Assembly: GCA_031285575.1 (NCBI GenBank)
Contig: JAITVX010000050.1
Span: 1-5,108, forward strand
Origin: Bacteroidales bacterium
GTDB lineage: Bacteria > Bacteroidota > Bacteroidia > Bacteroidales > VadinHA17
DNA: 5,108 nt
Direction: 5' to 3'
The notes under the pieces were generated by a model, which saw only the letters and a list, made by a program, of their open reading frames with translations, made no database searches and had not been told where the DNA came from. The position numbers and the translations under genes were made by a program. Below, piece after piece: positions 1 through 5,108 of this stretch (position 1 is its first letter; each line of letters begins with the position of its first letter).

Positions 1-556
1 AGAGTGGCAATACCTGAAACTTCTTTGATGATTCATCCGAACGAAGTACAACAGATAATTCCCATTCCAAACTTTTTACGAAGTCAGCTAATTTCCCTCT
101 GTATCCACAATCAGCTATAACCTTCCTGAGCCTTGGAAATAGATACCAAAGTTGTTCTATCTGCTCCACAGCCCCGATACTGTCATGAATATTAGCGGTA
201 TGAACTTTCACTGTCATCGGCAATCCAGGCGTATCCACAATAATATGTTCCTGCCTGCCTTTGATTTTCTTACCACCATCAATGCCATATTCACTGCTGT
301 CTATATGATGAGAAGTTCGTACACTTCTGGAGTCTATCAATCCTACACTGGGGCTGATAGCTCTGTCACAAGCCTTTCCGCAGATGGGGCCAAAGTCTTT
401 TGGAAGCATACGCCACTGACAGCCGGTTTTTGTTATATACATCATAGCGTTTATCATATCCCGTAATGAATGTTTTCGCTTTCTTTATTTGGTTTCAATT
501 CTGTTTCTTATAAGTTGCCACTGTTTATCTGTGAGATTGGTTGGATAAGTACTCAT
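1..556 (-). pseudogene. Broken IS5-family transposase, 3' part outside window
   Basis: This is the remnant of a DDE transposase of the IS5 family, which would have cut and pasted its own insertion sequence. Read on the minus strand from the ATG at 556, one frame runs to the window edge (185 codons). It opens with MSTYPTNLTDKQWQLI, typical of IS5 N-termini, then meets a TAA at codon 24 (487-485). The same frame continues with CQWRMLPKDF, DSRSVRTSHH (first catalytic Asp, about codon 75), GIDGGKKIKGR, ANIHDS and ADCGYRGKLADF (second catalytic Asp, about codon 149). It stops just before the expected WIVER block that would carry the catalytic Glu. Compared with my knowledge of the family, roughly 40-50 residues are missing between LPKDF and SPSVGLID, without loss of frame. 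The stop and the deletion together make it very unlikely to be active. The family is clear; the subgroup is not. Confidence 0.88.
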
Positions 557-656
557 AACTTATGTCTTGGTAACCATAAAATTATGAAATAATACTCAAT
601 CAACCAGCCGATGCTCAATGTATTATATTGTAATTAAATAAATTCAAAACAACTTC
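1..656 (-). mobile_element. Partial, decayed IS5-family insertion sequence
   Basis: This is the body of the insertion sequence that carries the broken transposase; the window cuts it, so only the end upstream of the transposase start is present. The boundary near 656 is inferred: the stretch 557-656 is AT-rich and noncoding, and an end reading GAAGTTGTTTTGAATTT on the minus strand would abut TTAA at 657-660. That tetramer fits the YTAR target preference known for part of the family. The matching inverted repeat and target copy would lie left of position 1 and cannot be seen. The element points away from the downstream genes. Positions 561-656 hold nothing else I recognise. Confidence 0.55.
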
Positions 657-715
657 TTAAGCGGGACCAATTATCGTTTCATTCATTTGTACGGTATTTT
701 CGCAGTCTTTAAACC

Positions 716-733
716 GTAACATGATTGTAACAT
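716..733 (+). promoter_or_regulatory. Pho-box-like direct repeat upstream of the response regulator
   Basis: GTAACAT occurs at 716-722 and again, identical, at 727-733, separated by GATT. Two 7-bp direct repeats with a 4-bp AT-rich spacer (11-bp period) is the layout of the PhoB binding site in Proteobacteria, and TTAACA-like repeats bind PhoP in Bacillus. OmpR-type regulators bind such tandem half-sites as head-to-tail dimers. The repeat ends 58 bp before the chosen start of the regulator gene. About 8 bp further on, TATGATTTG (741-749) resembles a Bacteroidota -7 element with one extra base, and there is no good -33 element. That arrangement suits a promoter activated by a bound regulator, so autoregulation by the downstream gene product is the likely reading. 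The repeat is directly visible; the binding protein is inferred. Confidence 0.5.
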
Positions 734-791
734 AAATATGTATGATTTGTGGAAAAATAACCGGAATTTTGCAGCAGCAAGCCGGAAGATT

Positions 792-1475
792 ATGAAGAAA
801 AAGATACTTATAGTAGATGACGAGCAGGATATATGCGAAATACTCTCGTTTAACCTTGAAAATGAAGGTTATGAAGTTGATACAGCCAACTCGGCCGAGG
901 AGGCGCTTGCCAAACTGTCGCCACAACACACCCTCATCCTTCTCGACGTAATGATGGGCGGCATGTCGGGCTACCGTATGGCCGAAAAACTGCGAAAGGA
1001 AGGAAATGCCGTACCGGTTATATTCCTTACCGCCAAAGATACTGAAAACGATATGCTGACAGGCTTTTCCGTAGGCGGCGACGATTATATATCAAAGCCC
1101 TTTTCGCTGAAGGAGGTTTCGGCACGTGTAAAGGCGGTGCTTAAACGCAGCAGCGAACCGGAAGATAAAACCGGCGCGCATCTGTCAACAAGCGGTTTTT
1201 CGATAGACTTCAACACAAAGGAGCTGCTTATTGGCAGCAACCAGATACAGTTAACAAGAACGGAATTTGAAATCCTTGCGCTGCTGGCAAAAAACCCGGG
1301 ACAGGTTTTCCCGCGCGAAGAAATAATAAGCCGTATATGGAAAGAATCGCCATACATAACCGAACGCACCGTTGACGTGCACATTACCCGCCTGCGCAAA
1401 AAACTGGGCGACAGGGCGACTCTGATTTCAAGCCGCACAGGATATGGATACAGGTTTAACAAGGAAGAACTATGA
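792..1475 (+). CDS. OmpR/PhoB-family response regulator
   Basis: This is a cytoplasmic DNA-binding response regulator of 227 residues, expected to be phosphorylated by the kinase encoded directly after it. The receiver domain (about 3-118) has the acidic pair D9/D10, phosphoacceptor D52, T80 and K102. The winged-helix effector (about 131-224) contains LTRTEFEILALL, a recognition helix at RTVDVHITRLRKKL (192-205) and the GYGYRF wing (217-222). I chose the ATG at 792 because the receiver fold begins at once (MKKKILIVDDE) and GGAAG lies 3 bp upstream. An in-frame ATG at 738 would add 18 residues with no family counterpart and would overlap the promoter region. G56, four residues after the phosphorylated Asp, replaces the proline usual in this family. 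A PhoB role is supported by the kinase type and the Pho-box-like repeat upstream, but many OmpR regulators look alike, so no symbol is given. Confidence 0.93.
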   Translation: MKKKILIVDDEQDICEILSFNLENEGYEVDTANSAEEALAKLSPQHTLILLDVMMGGMSGYRMAEKLRKEGNAVPVIFLTAKDTENDMLTGFSVGGDDYISKPFSLKEVSARVKAVLKRSSEPEDKTGAHLSTSGFSIDFNTKELLIGSNQIQLTRTEFEILALLAKNPGQVFPREEIISRIWKESPYITERTVDVHITRLRKKLGDRATLISSRTGYGYRFNKEEL

Positions 1476-3190
1476 AACTGAACTTTCAACAGAAACTCAT
1501 ACTGAGTTTTCTCGCCATATTTACGGTTTTCACCACGGGTATTGTCGTTTTTGAGCAGCAACGGGCCAGGCGTTACAAAACGGAAGCATTGCAGGAACGC
1601 CTGAGCGCCTATGCCGACGAAGTTTCGCGTTACCTATTGCTTAACGACGCCACGCCCGACAGCCTGCTGTTGCTTATGCCGCAGAACCTGAGGCTTACGC
1701 TGGTTGCCCGCAGCGGCAAGGTAACGTATGACAATATGCTGCCCGACCTCGCCTCTGTTGAAAACCATGGCGGCAGGCCTGAGATAGCGAGAGCCTTGGC
1801 AAAGGGAAGCGGGAGTTCCGTACGCACGTCGGCGTCGAACAGCCAGCCTTACCTTTACTATGCAAAAGATGCCGGCAACGGGATTATTGTGCGCGTAGCC
1901 ATGCCATACGACATTAATGTACGGTTGTTCCTCAAGCCCGACAACGCCTTCCTCTATTTCGTCGTTGCGCTTTTCATGGCCGGCTTTATCTTAATATACT
2001 GCGTCAGCCGGCGTTTGGGCAGGTCTGTAAGGCAGCTCCGCGATTTCTCGGTATCGCTGAATAACGGCAAGGAGAAGGCGCCGCTGCAGAATTTCCCCGA
2101 CGATGAATTCGGGGAAATAGGCCAGCAGCTTGTTCGCGACTTCAACATAATAACGGAAAGCAAAAAGCAGCTGGCGCAGGAACGCGAAAAGCTGCTACTG
2201 CACATACATACTTCGGCCGAGGGGATATGCTTTTTCAGTTCCTGCCGCAAGGTTGCCTTCTGCAACGGGCTCTTCCTGCAGTATTTCAATGCCCTGTCGG
2301 GCGTGGAGGTTGCTCCGGGGCGCGAGATTCTGGATGGCGCAGACTTCAACCAGGTTGCCGGGTTTCTTAACGATACCGGCGGCGACAGCTATTACGAAAC
2401 GCGCATCGGCCGCCGTGGAAAGGAGTTCCTGCTGCGGCTGAACATATTCGAGGACAGGAGCTTTGAGATAATACTGACCGACATAACCGCAAAAGAGAAA
2501 AACCGCCGTTTGAAGCAGGAGATGACAGGTAACATTGCCCATGAACTGCGGACGCCGGTAACAAGCGTAAGGGGATACCTCGAAACAATACTTAACCAGC
2601 CGCTCGACGCCGCAACGCAACGCCGGTTCATATCGAAAGCATACGGGCAGACCCTCTCGCTTTCGGAACTGATAAGCGATATGGGGATGCTGACCAGGAT
2701 TGAAGACGCTCCCGATTCGTTTCGCATGGAAAACGTCGATATACTTTCTGTTGTTGAGCAGGCTTTTGAAGACATGGAAACAGCCATAAAAGAGAACAGC
2801 ATGTCGGTGAATGTAGATATACCCCGCAACACGGTTGTTAACGGTAACGAAAACCTGCTTTATTCAATATTCCGCAACCTTACCGACAACGCAGTGAAAT
2901 ATGCCGGCAAGGGAGCGTCGGTATATGTCGGCTGCTGCAATGCAGGCGACGGCTATTACTGTTTTTCATTCTCCGACAATGGCGCCGGGATAGCAGACGA
3001 ACGTCATTTAAGCCGCATATTCGAGCGGTTCTACCGCATATCCGAAGGCCGCACACGCGACAGCGGCGGTTCGGGGCTCGGACTGTCAATTGTAAGAAAC
3101 GCCATTGCGTTTCATAAAGGAACCGTTTCAGTAAAAAAACGCACCGGCGGCGGCCTGGAGTTTTCTTTCAGGCTGCCCGCGAAAAAATAA
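1472..3190 (+). CDS. PhoR-type membrane sensor histidine kinase
   Basis: This is an inner-membrane sensor kinase of 572 residues, presumed to phosphorylate and dephosphorylate the preceding regulator. In order it has a membrane helix (about 9-27), a periplasmic domain of roughly 130 residues, a second helix (about 159-178) and a HAMP-like linker (about 179-235). A PAS-like domain follows (about 240-340), then HisKA with HELRTP, where H357 is the phosphorylated histidine. The HATPase part shows the N box (N469, N473), G1 box DNGAG (502-506), F box FERFYR (517-522) and G2 box GGSGLGL (532-538). The periplasmic YDN (86-88) followed by NHGGRPE (98-104) is the pattern of PhoR/WalK-type sensor domains. 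E358 and T361 keep the ExxT motif needed for phosphatase activity. The start overlaps the regulator stop as ATGA, implying coupled translation. The signal is not proven; phosphate limitation is the leading guess. Confidence 0.93.
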   Translation: MKLNFQQKLILSFLAIFTVFTTGIVVFEQQRARRYKTEALQERLSAYADEVSRYLLLNDATPDSLLLLMPQNLRLTLVARSGKVTYDNMLPDLASVENHGGRPEIARALAKGSGSSVRTSASNSQPYLYYAKDAGNGIIVRVAMPYDINVRLFLKPDNAFLYFVVALFMAGFILIYCVSRRLGRSVRQLRDFSVSLNNGKEKAPLQNFPDDEFGEIGQQLVRDFNIITESKKQLAQEREKLLLHIHTSAEGICFFSSCRKVAFCNGLFLQYFNALSGVEVAPGREILDGADFNQVAGFLNDTGGDSYYETRIGRRGKEFLLRLNIFEDRSFEIILTDITAKEKNRRLKQEMTGNIAHELRTPVTSVRGYLETILNQPLDAATQRRFISKAYGQTLSLSELISDMGMLTRIEDAPDSFRMENVDILSVVEQAFEDMETAIKENSMSVNVDIPRNTVVNGNENLLYSIFRNLTDNAVKYAGKGASVYVGCCNAGDGYYCFSFSDNGAGIADERHLSRIFERFYRISEGRTRDSGGSGLGLSIVRNAIAFHKGTVSVKKRTGGGLEFSFRLPAKK

Positions 3191-3194
3191 CATG

Positions 3195-3319
3195 GCTGCC
3201 GTGAAGCACCGTCACCCCATGCTGTGAGACACCATCACAGCATGCTGTGAAGCACCATCACCCCATGCTGTGATACACCCTCACAGCATGGGGTGATACA
3301 CCCTCACACGATGCTGTAA
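3195..3319. repeat. 23-bp tandem repeat array, five copies plus a partial sixth
   Basis: Five contiguous 23-bp units start at 3195, 3218, 3241, 3264 and 3287, followed by a decayed 10-bp stub (3310-3319). The unit is approximately CATGCTGTGA, two variable bases, CACC, one variable base, TCAC, and two or three variable bases. Units alternate in type: copies 1 and 3 contain GAAGCACC and end CACCC, while copies 2 and 4 end CACAG. The array therefore also reads as a 46-bp duplication with about 40 of 46 positions identical. Each junction is palindromic or complementary to another junction. The period is not a multiple of three, and no protein runs through it. It fills the start of the gap between the two signalling operons, 4 bp after the kinase stop codon. 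I do not recognise a named repeat family. Confidence 0.93.
3257..3297 (+). terminator. Long inverted repeat, possible terminator or 3' end structure
   Basis: Positions 3257-3273 and 3281-3297 are exact reverse complements over 17 bp with a 7-base loop (TACACCC). In RNA this would form a very stable hairpin about 70 bases after the kinase stop codon. No run of T follows, so it is not a standard intrinsic terminator; it could instead protect the 3' end of the upstream mRNA or act with Rho. The identical left arm at 3212-3227 could pair with the same right arm, giving an alternative fold. The inverted repeat is certain; the terminator role is inferred from position. Confidence 0.35.
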
Positions 3320-3341
3320 CGAACAGGCTGCCGGAGTTCTG

Positions 3342-3352
3342 TTTCCCGGAAA
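3342..3352. promoter_or_regulatory. TTTCC-C-GGAAA inverted repeat, possible upstream operator
   Basis: This is a perfect 11-bp inverted repeat with one central base, sharing the TTCC/GGAA half-sites of the palindrome at 3409-3420. The centres are about 67 bp apart, between the repeat array and the second kinase gene. A pair of such sites could serve one dimeric regulator, but the half-sites are short and could recur by chance. Confidence 0.2.
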
Positions 3353-3401
3353 GGACTGTTATGCTTTTCACCGGTAACATACAGCCATATATAATACATT
3401 C

Positions 3402-3433
3402 ATTGTTCTATTCCGGAATATCTCTTACCTTTA
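3402..3433 (+). promoter_or_regulatory. Candidate Bacteroidota-type promoter of the second two-component operon
   Basis: ATTG at 3402-3405 and TACCTTTA at 3426-3433 are separated by 20 bp. This fits the Bacteroidota primary-sigma consensus (TTTG, 19-21 bp, TAnnTTTG) with one mismatch in each element. Transcription would begin around 3440, leaving a leader of about a dozen bases before the ATG at 3453. No terminator-like structure separates it from the kinase gene. Confidence 0.45.
3409..3420. promoter_or_regulatory. Palindrome TATTCCGGAATA inside the promoter spacer
   Basis: This perfect 12-bp palindrome lies wholly in the spacer between the proposed -33 and -7 elements (3406-3425). A dimeric protein bound here would block or reshape RNA polymerase binding, so it is a candidate operator. 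The protein is unknown; the NarL-type regulator encoded downstream is one candidate, because that class binds short inverted heptamers. Confidence 0.3.
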
Positions 3434-3452
3434 CAAAATATTATCTATACAC

Positions 3453-4388
3453 ATGGTACGGCTCGTTGCTTTAATAATATCTATTGTTGTTCAGATTATT
3501 GCAGGCATTATTGCCTTCAGGTTTATGAAGCTTACCAAATACCGGCTGTCGTGGATTCTCCTGTCGTCGTCGTTTGTGTTTATGGCCGTAAGGAAAATCA
3601 TTCAGCTTTTCGGCTTTTTCAGAGGAGCCCCTTCATACACATGGCAAATGATCGACGAGTGGCTTGGCGTTGTCGTTTCCGTATTCATAATATGGGGCGT
3701 TATTCTGATGAGAGAGATCTTCATATCGCTAAAGCGAGCCGATATTGACAGGCTGAGGTCTGAAAACCGTATCATTACGGCCATCATAAACACCGAGGAG
3801 AACGAGCGGAAGCGGTTTGCAAAAGACTTGCACGACGGGCTTGGCCCCATACTTTCAACAGTGAAGATGTCTCTGTCGGCACTTACAGGCAAAATTAAGG
3901 ATGCAACCGGCGAAATGGTGCTCGACAACACAGGCAACCTGATTAACGAAGCCATAAATGCAATTAAGGAGATCTCGAACAACCTGAGCCCGCACGTCCT
4001 TTCAAACTTCGGCCTTTCGAGCGCACTGAACGCCTTTGTTTCAAAGATTAACCAGACCGAAGCCATTGAAATCGACCTCAGGTCGAACATGGACGGCGTA
4101 AGGCTTCATAACGACAAAGAAGTTGTAATATACAGAACCGTGTGTGAATTGATTAATAACTCAATTCGTCATGCCGAAGCCTCGAAGATTGATATTGAGC
4201 TTAACAGGCACCGGAAGTTTGTTACACTGCAGTTCAGCGACAACGGACGCGGGTTTGATGCAGCCAGTGATGCCGGCGGAATGGGCCTGCCGAACATAAA
4301 AGCACGGGTGAGAAGCGTTGACGGGGTTTTTATAATCGAGAGCCTGCCGGGAAGCGGAACCAATGCCCTGATAAAAATTACGGAATAG
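3453..4388 (+). CDS. NarX/DesK-class membrane sensor histidine kinase
   Basis: This is a 311-residue membrane kinase of the HisKA_3 class, which pairs with NarL-type regulators. The N-terminus has three hydrophobic helices (about 4-24, 31-52 and 70-90) with only short connecting loops, so sensing must occur in or near the membrane or through another protein. A short helical linker (about 91-115) leads to the dimerisation domain ERKRFAKDLHDGLG, with H127 as the phosphorylation site. The ATPase part has N235/N236 in the N box, DNGRGFD (263-269) and GGMGLPNIKAR (275-285). Five residues after the histidine is P132, where NarX-type phosphatase motifs (DxxxQ) carry Gln. The ATG at 3453 is the first start in frame and directly precedes the hydrophobic helix; upstream is A/T-rich with no Shine-Dalgarno. 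The regulator gene follows 6 bp downstream, so the two form one operon. The signal is unknown. Confidence 0.92.
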   Translation: MVRLVALIISIVVQIIAGIIAFRFMKLTKYRLSWILLSSSFVFMAVRKIIQLFGFFRGAPSYTWQMIDEWLGVVVSVFIIWGVILMREIFISLKRADIDRLRSENRIITAIINTEENERKRFAKDLHDGLGPILSTVKMSLSALTGKIKDATGEMVLDNTGNLINEAINAIKEISNNLSPHVLSNFGLSSALNAFVSKINQTEAIEIDLRSNMDGVRLHNDKEVVIYRTVCELINNSIRHAEASKIDIELNRHRKFVTLQFSDNGRGFDAASDAGGMGLPNIKARVRSVDGVFIIESLPGSGTNALIKITE

Positions 4389-4394
4389 ACAGAT

Positions 4395-5036
4395 ATGGAA
4401 AAAATAAGGATTGTTATTGCTGATGACCACCAGCTGTTCAGAAACGGGCTGAAGATGCTCCTTTTGGGGTTTCATGAGTTTGACGTTGTTGGCGAAGCTT
4501 CCAGCGGAGAAGAATTTCTTGCGCTGATGCAGAATACGCCCGCCGATGTTGCACTGATGGATATCAGCATGCCCGATATGGATGGCATTGAGGCTACGAG
4601 AAGCGCAATGAAGACTTATGACGGCCTGAACATAATTGCCCTGTCGATGTATGGTGAAGAGGAGTACTATCATAAAATGGTAGATGCCGGAGCAAAGGGC
4701 TTCCTGCTCAAAAATTCGGATATCTCGGATGTAAGAGACGCCATTCTGACCGTTGCACGCGGCGGGAGCTATTTTTCGCAGGAGTTGCTGCGCGATGTGA
4801 TAAGGAAGATAAAGCACCGCGAACATGAAGGTAATACGGCCATCCTGTCGAATCGCGAGAAAGAGATTCTGCTGAAGATTTGCGACGGACTGTCGAATCA
4901 TGAAATTGGCGAGACGCTTTTTATAAGCAAACGGACAGTTGACAGGCATCGCGCAAATCTTCTTGGGAAAACAGGGTCGAAGAATACGGCAAGCCTCATA
5001 CTGTTTGCCATCAAAAACAAGATTATAGAGATTTAA
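4395..5036 (+). CDS. NarL/LuxR-family response regulator
   Basis: This is a 213-residue cytoplasmic response regulator, the evident partner of the kinase just upstream. The receiver domain (about 4-120) has D10/D11, phosphoacceptor D56 in LMDISMPDMDG, S84 in the Thr/Ser switch position and K106. After a linker (about 121-147), a LuxR-type helix-turn-helix (about 148-210) begins LSNREKEIL and carries the recognition segment ISKRTVDRHRANLL (177-190). All key residues are present and the length is normal for the family. The gene starts 6 bp after the kinase stop codon, and the next gene begins 12 bp after its own stop, so the unit may extend into that gene. Target genes cannot be read from the window; autoregulation at the palindromes upstream of the kinase is possible. 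Confidence 0.94.
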   Translation: MEKIRIVIADDHQLFRNGLKMLLLGFHEFDVVGEASSGEEFLALMQNTPADVALMDISMPDMDGIEATRSAMKTYDGLNIIALSMYGEEEYYHKMVDAGAKGFLLKNSDISDVRDAILTVARGGSYFSQELLRDVIRKIKHREHEGNTAILSNREKEILLKICDGLSNHEIGETLFISKRTVDRHRANLLGKTGSKNTASLILFAIKNKIIEI

Positions 5037-5048
5037 CAGCTGCCAATT

Positions 5049-5108
5049 ATGTCAGAGACTAAAGATTTGGGACGTCAGGGCGAGGATATTGCTTCGTCGT
5101 TCCTCTCC
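5049..5108 (+). CDS. yraN: YraN (UPF0102) family protein, 5' end only
   Basis: Only the first 20 codons are inside the window. MSETKDLGRQGEDIASSFLS matches the conserved opening of the UPF0102/YraN family, where LGRxGEDxAxxYL begins a small protein with an endonuclease-like fold (restriction endonuclease/Holliday-junction resolvase-like superfamily). Its cellular job is not well defined. The start codon lies 12 bp after the stop of the NarL-type regulator with no visible terminator between, so co-transcription with the signalling pair is plausible. The rest of the gene lies beyond the window, so its integrity cannot be judged. Confidence 0.8.
   Translation, partial: MSETKDLGRQGEDIASSFLS

Noticed and set aside
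152..466. Plus-strand open frame of 104 codons
   Set aside because: It lies antisense to the IS5 transposase remnant, whose minus-strand frame carries recognisable family motifs; the plus-strand translation resembles nothing.
738..791. Earlier in-frame ATG for the OmpR-type regulator
   Set aside because: The 18 extra residues have no counterpart before the receiver fold and would overlap the proposed promoter and its downstream leader; the ATG at 792 fits the family start.
657..929. Minus-strand open frame of 90 codons across the promoter and start of the first regulator
   Set aside because: It overlaps a well-supported plus-strand receiver domain and a probable promoter, and its translation has no recognisable motifs.
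3195..3319. CRISPR array
   Set aside because: The units are directly contiguous with no unique spacers between them, and no cas gene is nearby, so this is a tandem repeat.
4161..4949. Minus-strand open frame of 262 codons opposite the second kinase and regulator
   Set aside because: Its length comes from codon bias of the plus-strand genes, both of which have full catalytic motifs. The antisense translation shows no domain pattern and no promoter or ribosome site stands out.

Overview
The window most resembles a chromosomal segment from a Bacteroidota (probably Bacteroidales-type) bacterium. This rests on the protein style of its two-component genes, frequent ATA and AAA codons, weak or absent Shine-Dalgarno sequences, a Bacteroidota-like TTG...TAnnTTT promoter candidate and a degenerate IS5-family element. 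It is an inference from sequence style; no marker gene settles the species.

Layout. (1) Positions 1 to about 656 hold a decayed, left-truncated IS5-family insertion sequence on the minus strand. Its transposase has an early stop codon and an internal in-frame deletion. (2) Positions 657-791 are a short leader with a 7-bp direct repeat at 11-bp spacing, which is the architecture of a Pho box. (3) Positions 792-3190 hold a response regulator and a sensor kinase overlapping by ATGA. Together they look like a PhoB/PhoR-type system: OmpR-type regulator, and a kinase with two membrane segments, a periplasmic domain, a PAS-like region and HisKA/HATPase domains. (4) Positions 3191-3452 are noncoding. 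They hold a five-copy 23-bp tandem array with strong inverted repeats, then a promoter candidate whose spacer contains a perfect 12-bp palindrome. (5) Positions 3453-5036 hold a second, unrelated two-component pair: a small membrane kinase of the NarX/DesK class and a NarL/LuxR-type regulator 6 bp downstream. (6) From 5049 to the window end is the start of a YraN (UPF0102) gene.

All intact genes are on the plus strand. The two signalling pairs belong to different kinase and regulator classes and are separated by the repeat array and the promoter candidate, so they are probably separate transcription units rather than one cascade. The most unusual content is noncoding: the structured repeat array, the Pho-box-like repeat and the paired TTCC/GGAA palindromes. 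I saw no clearly new multi-gene system.
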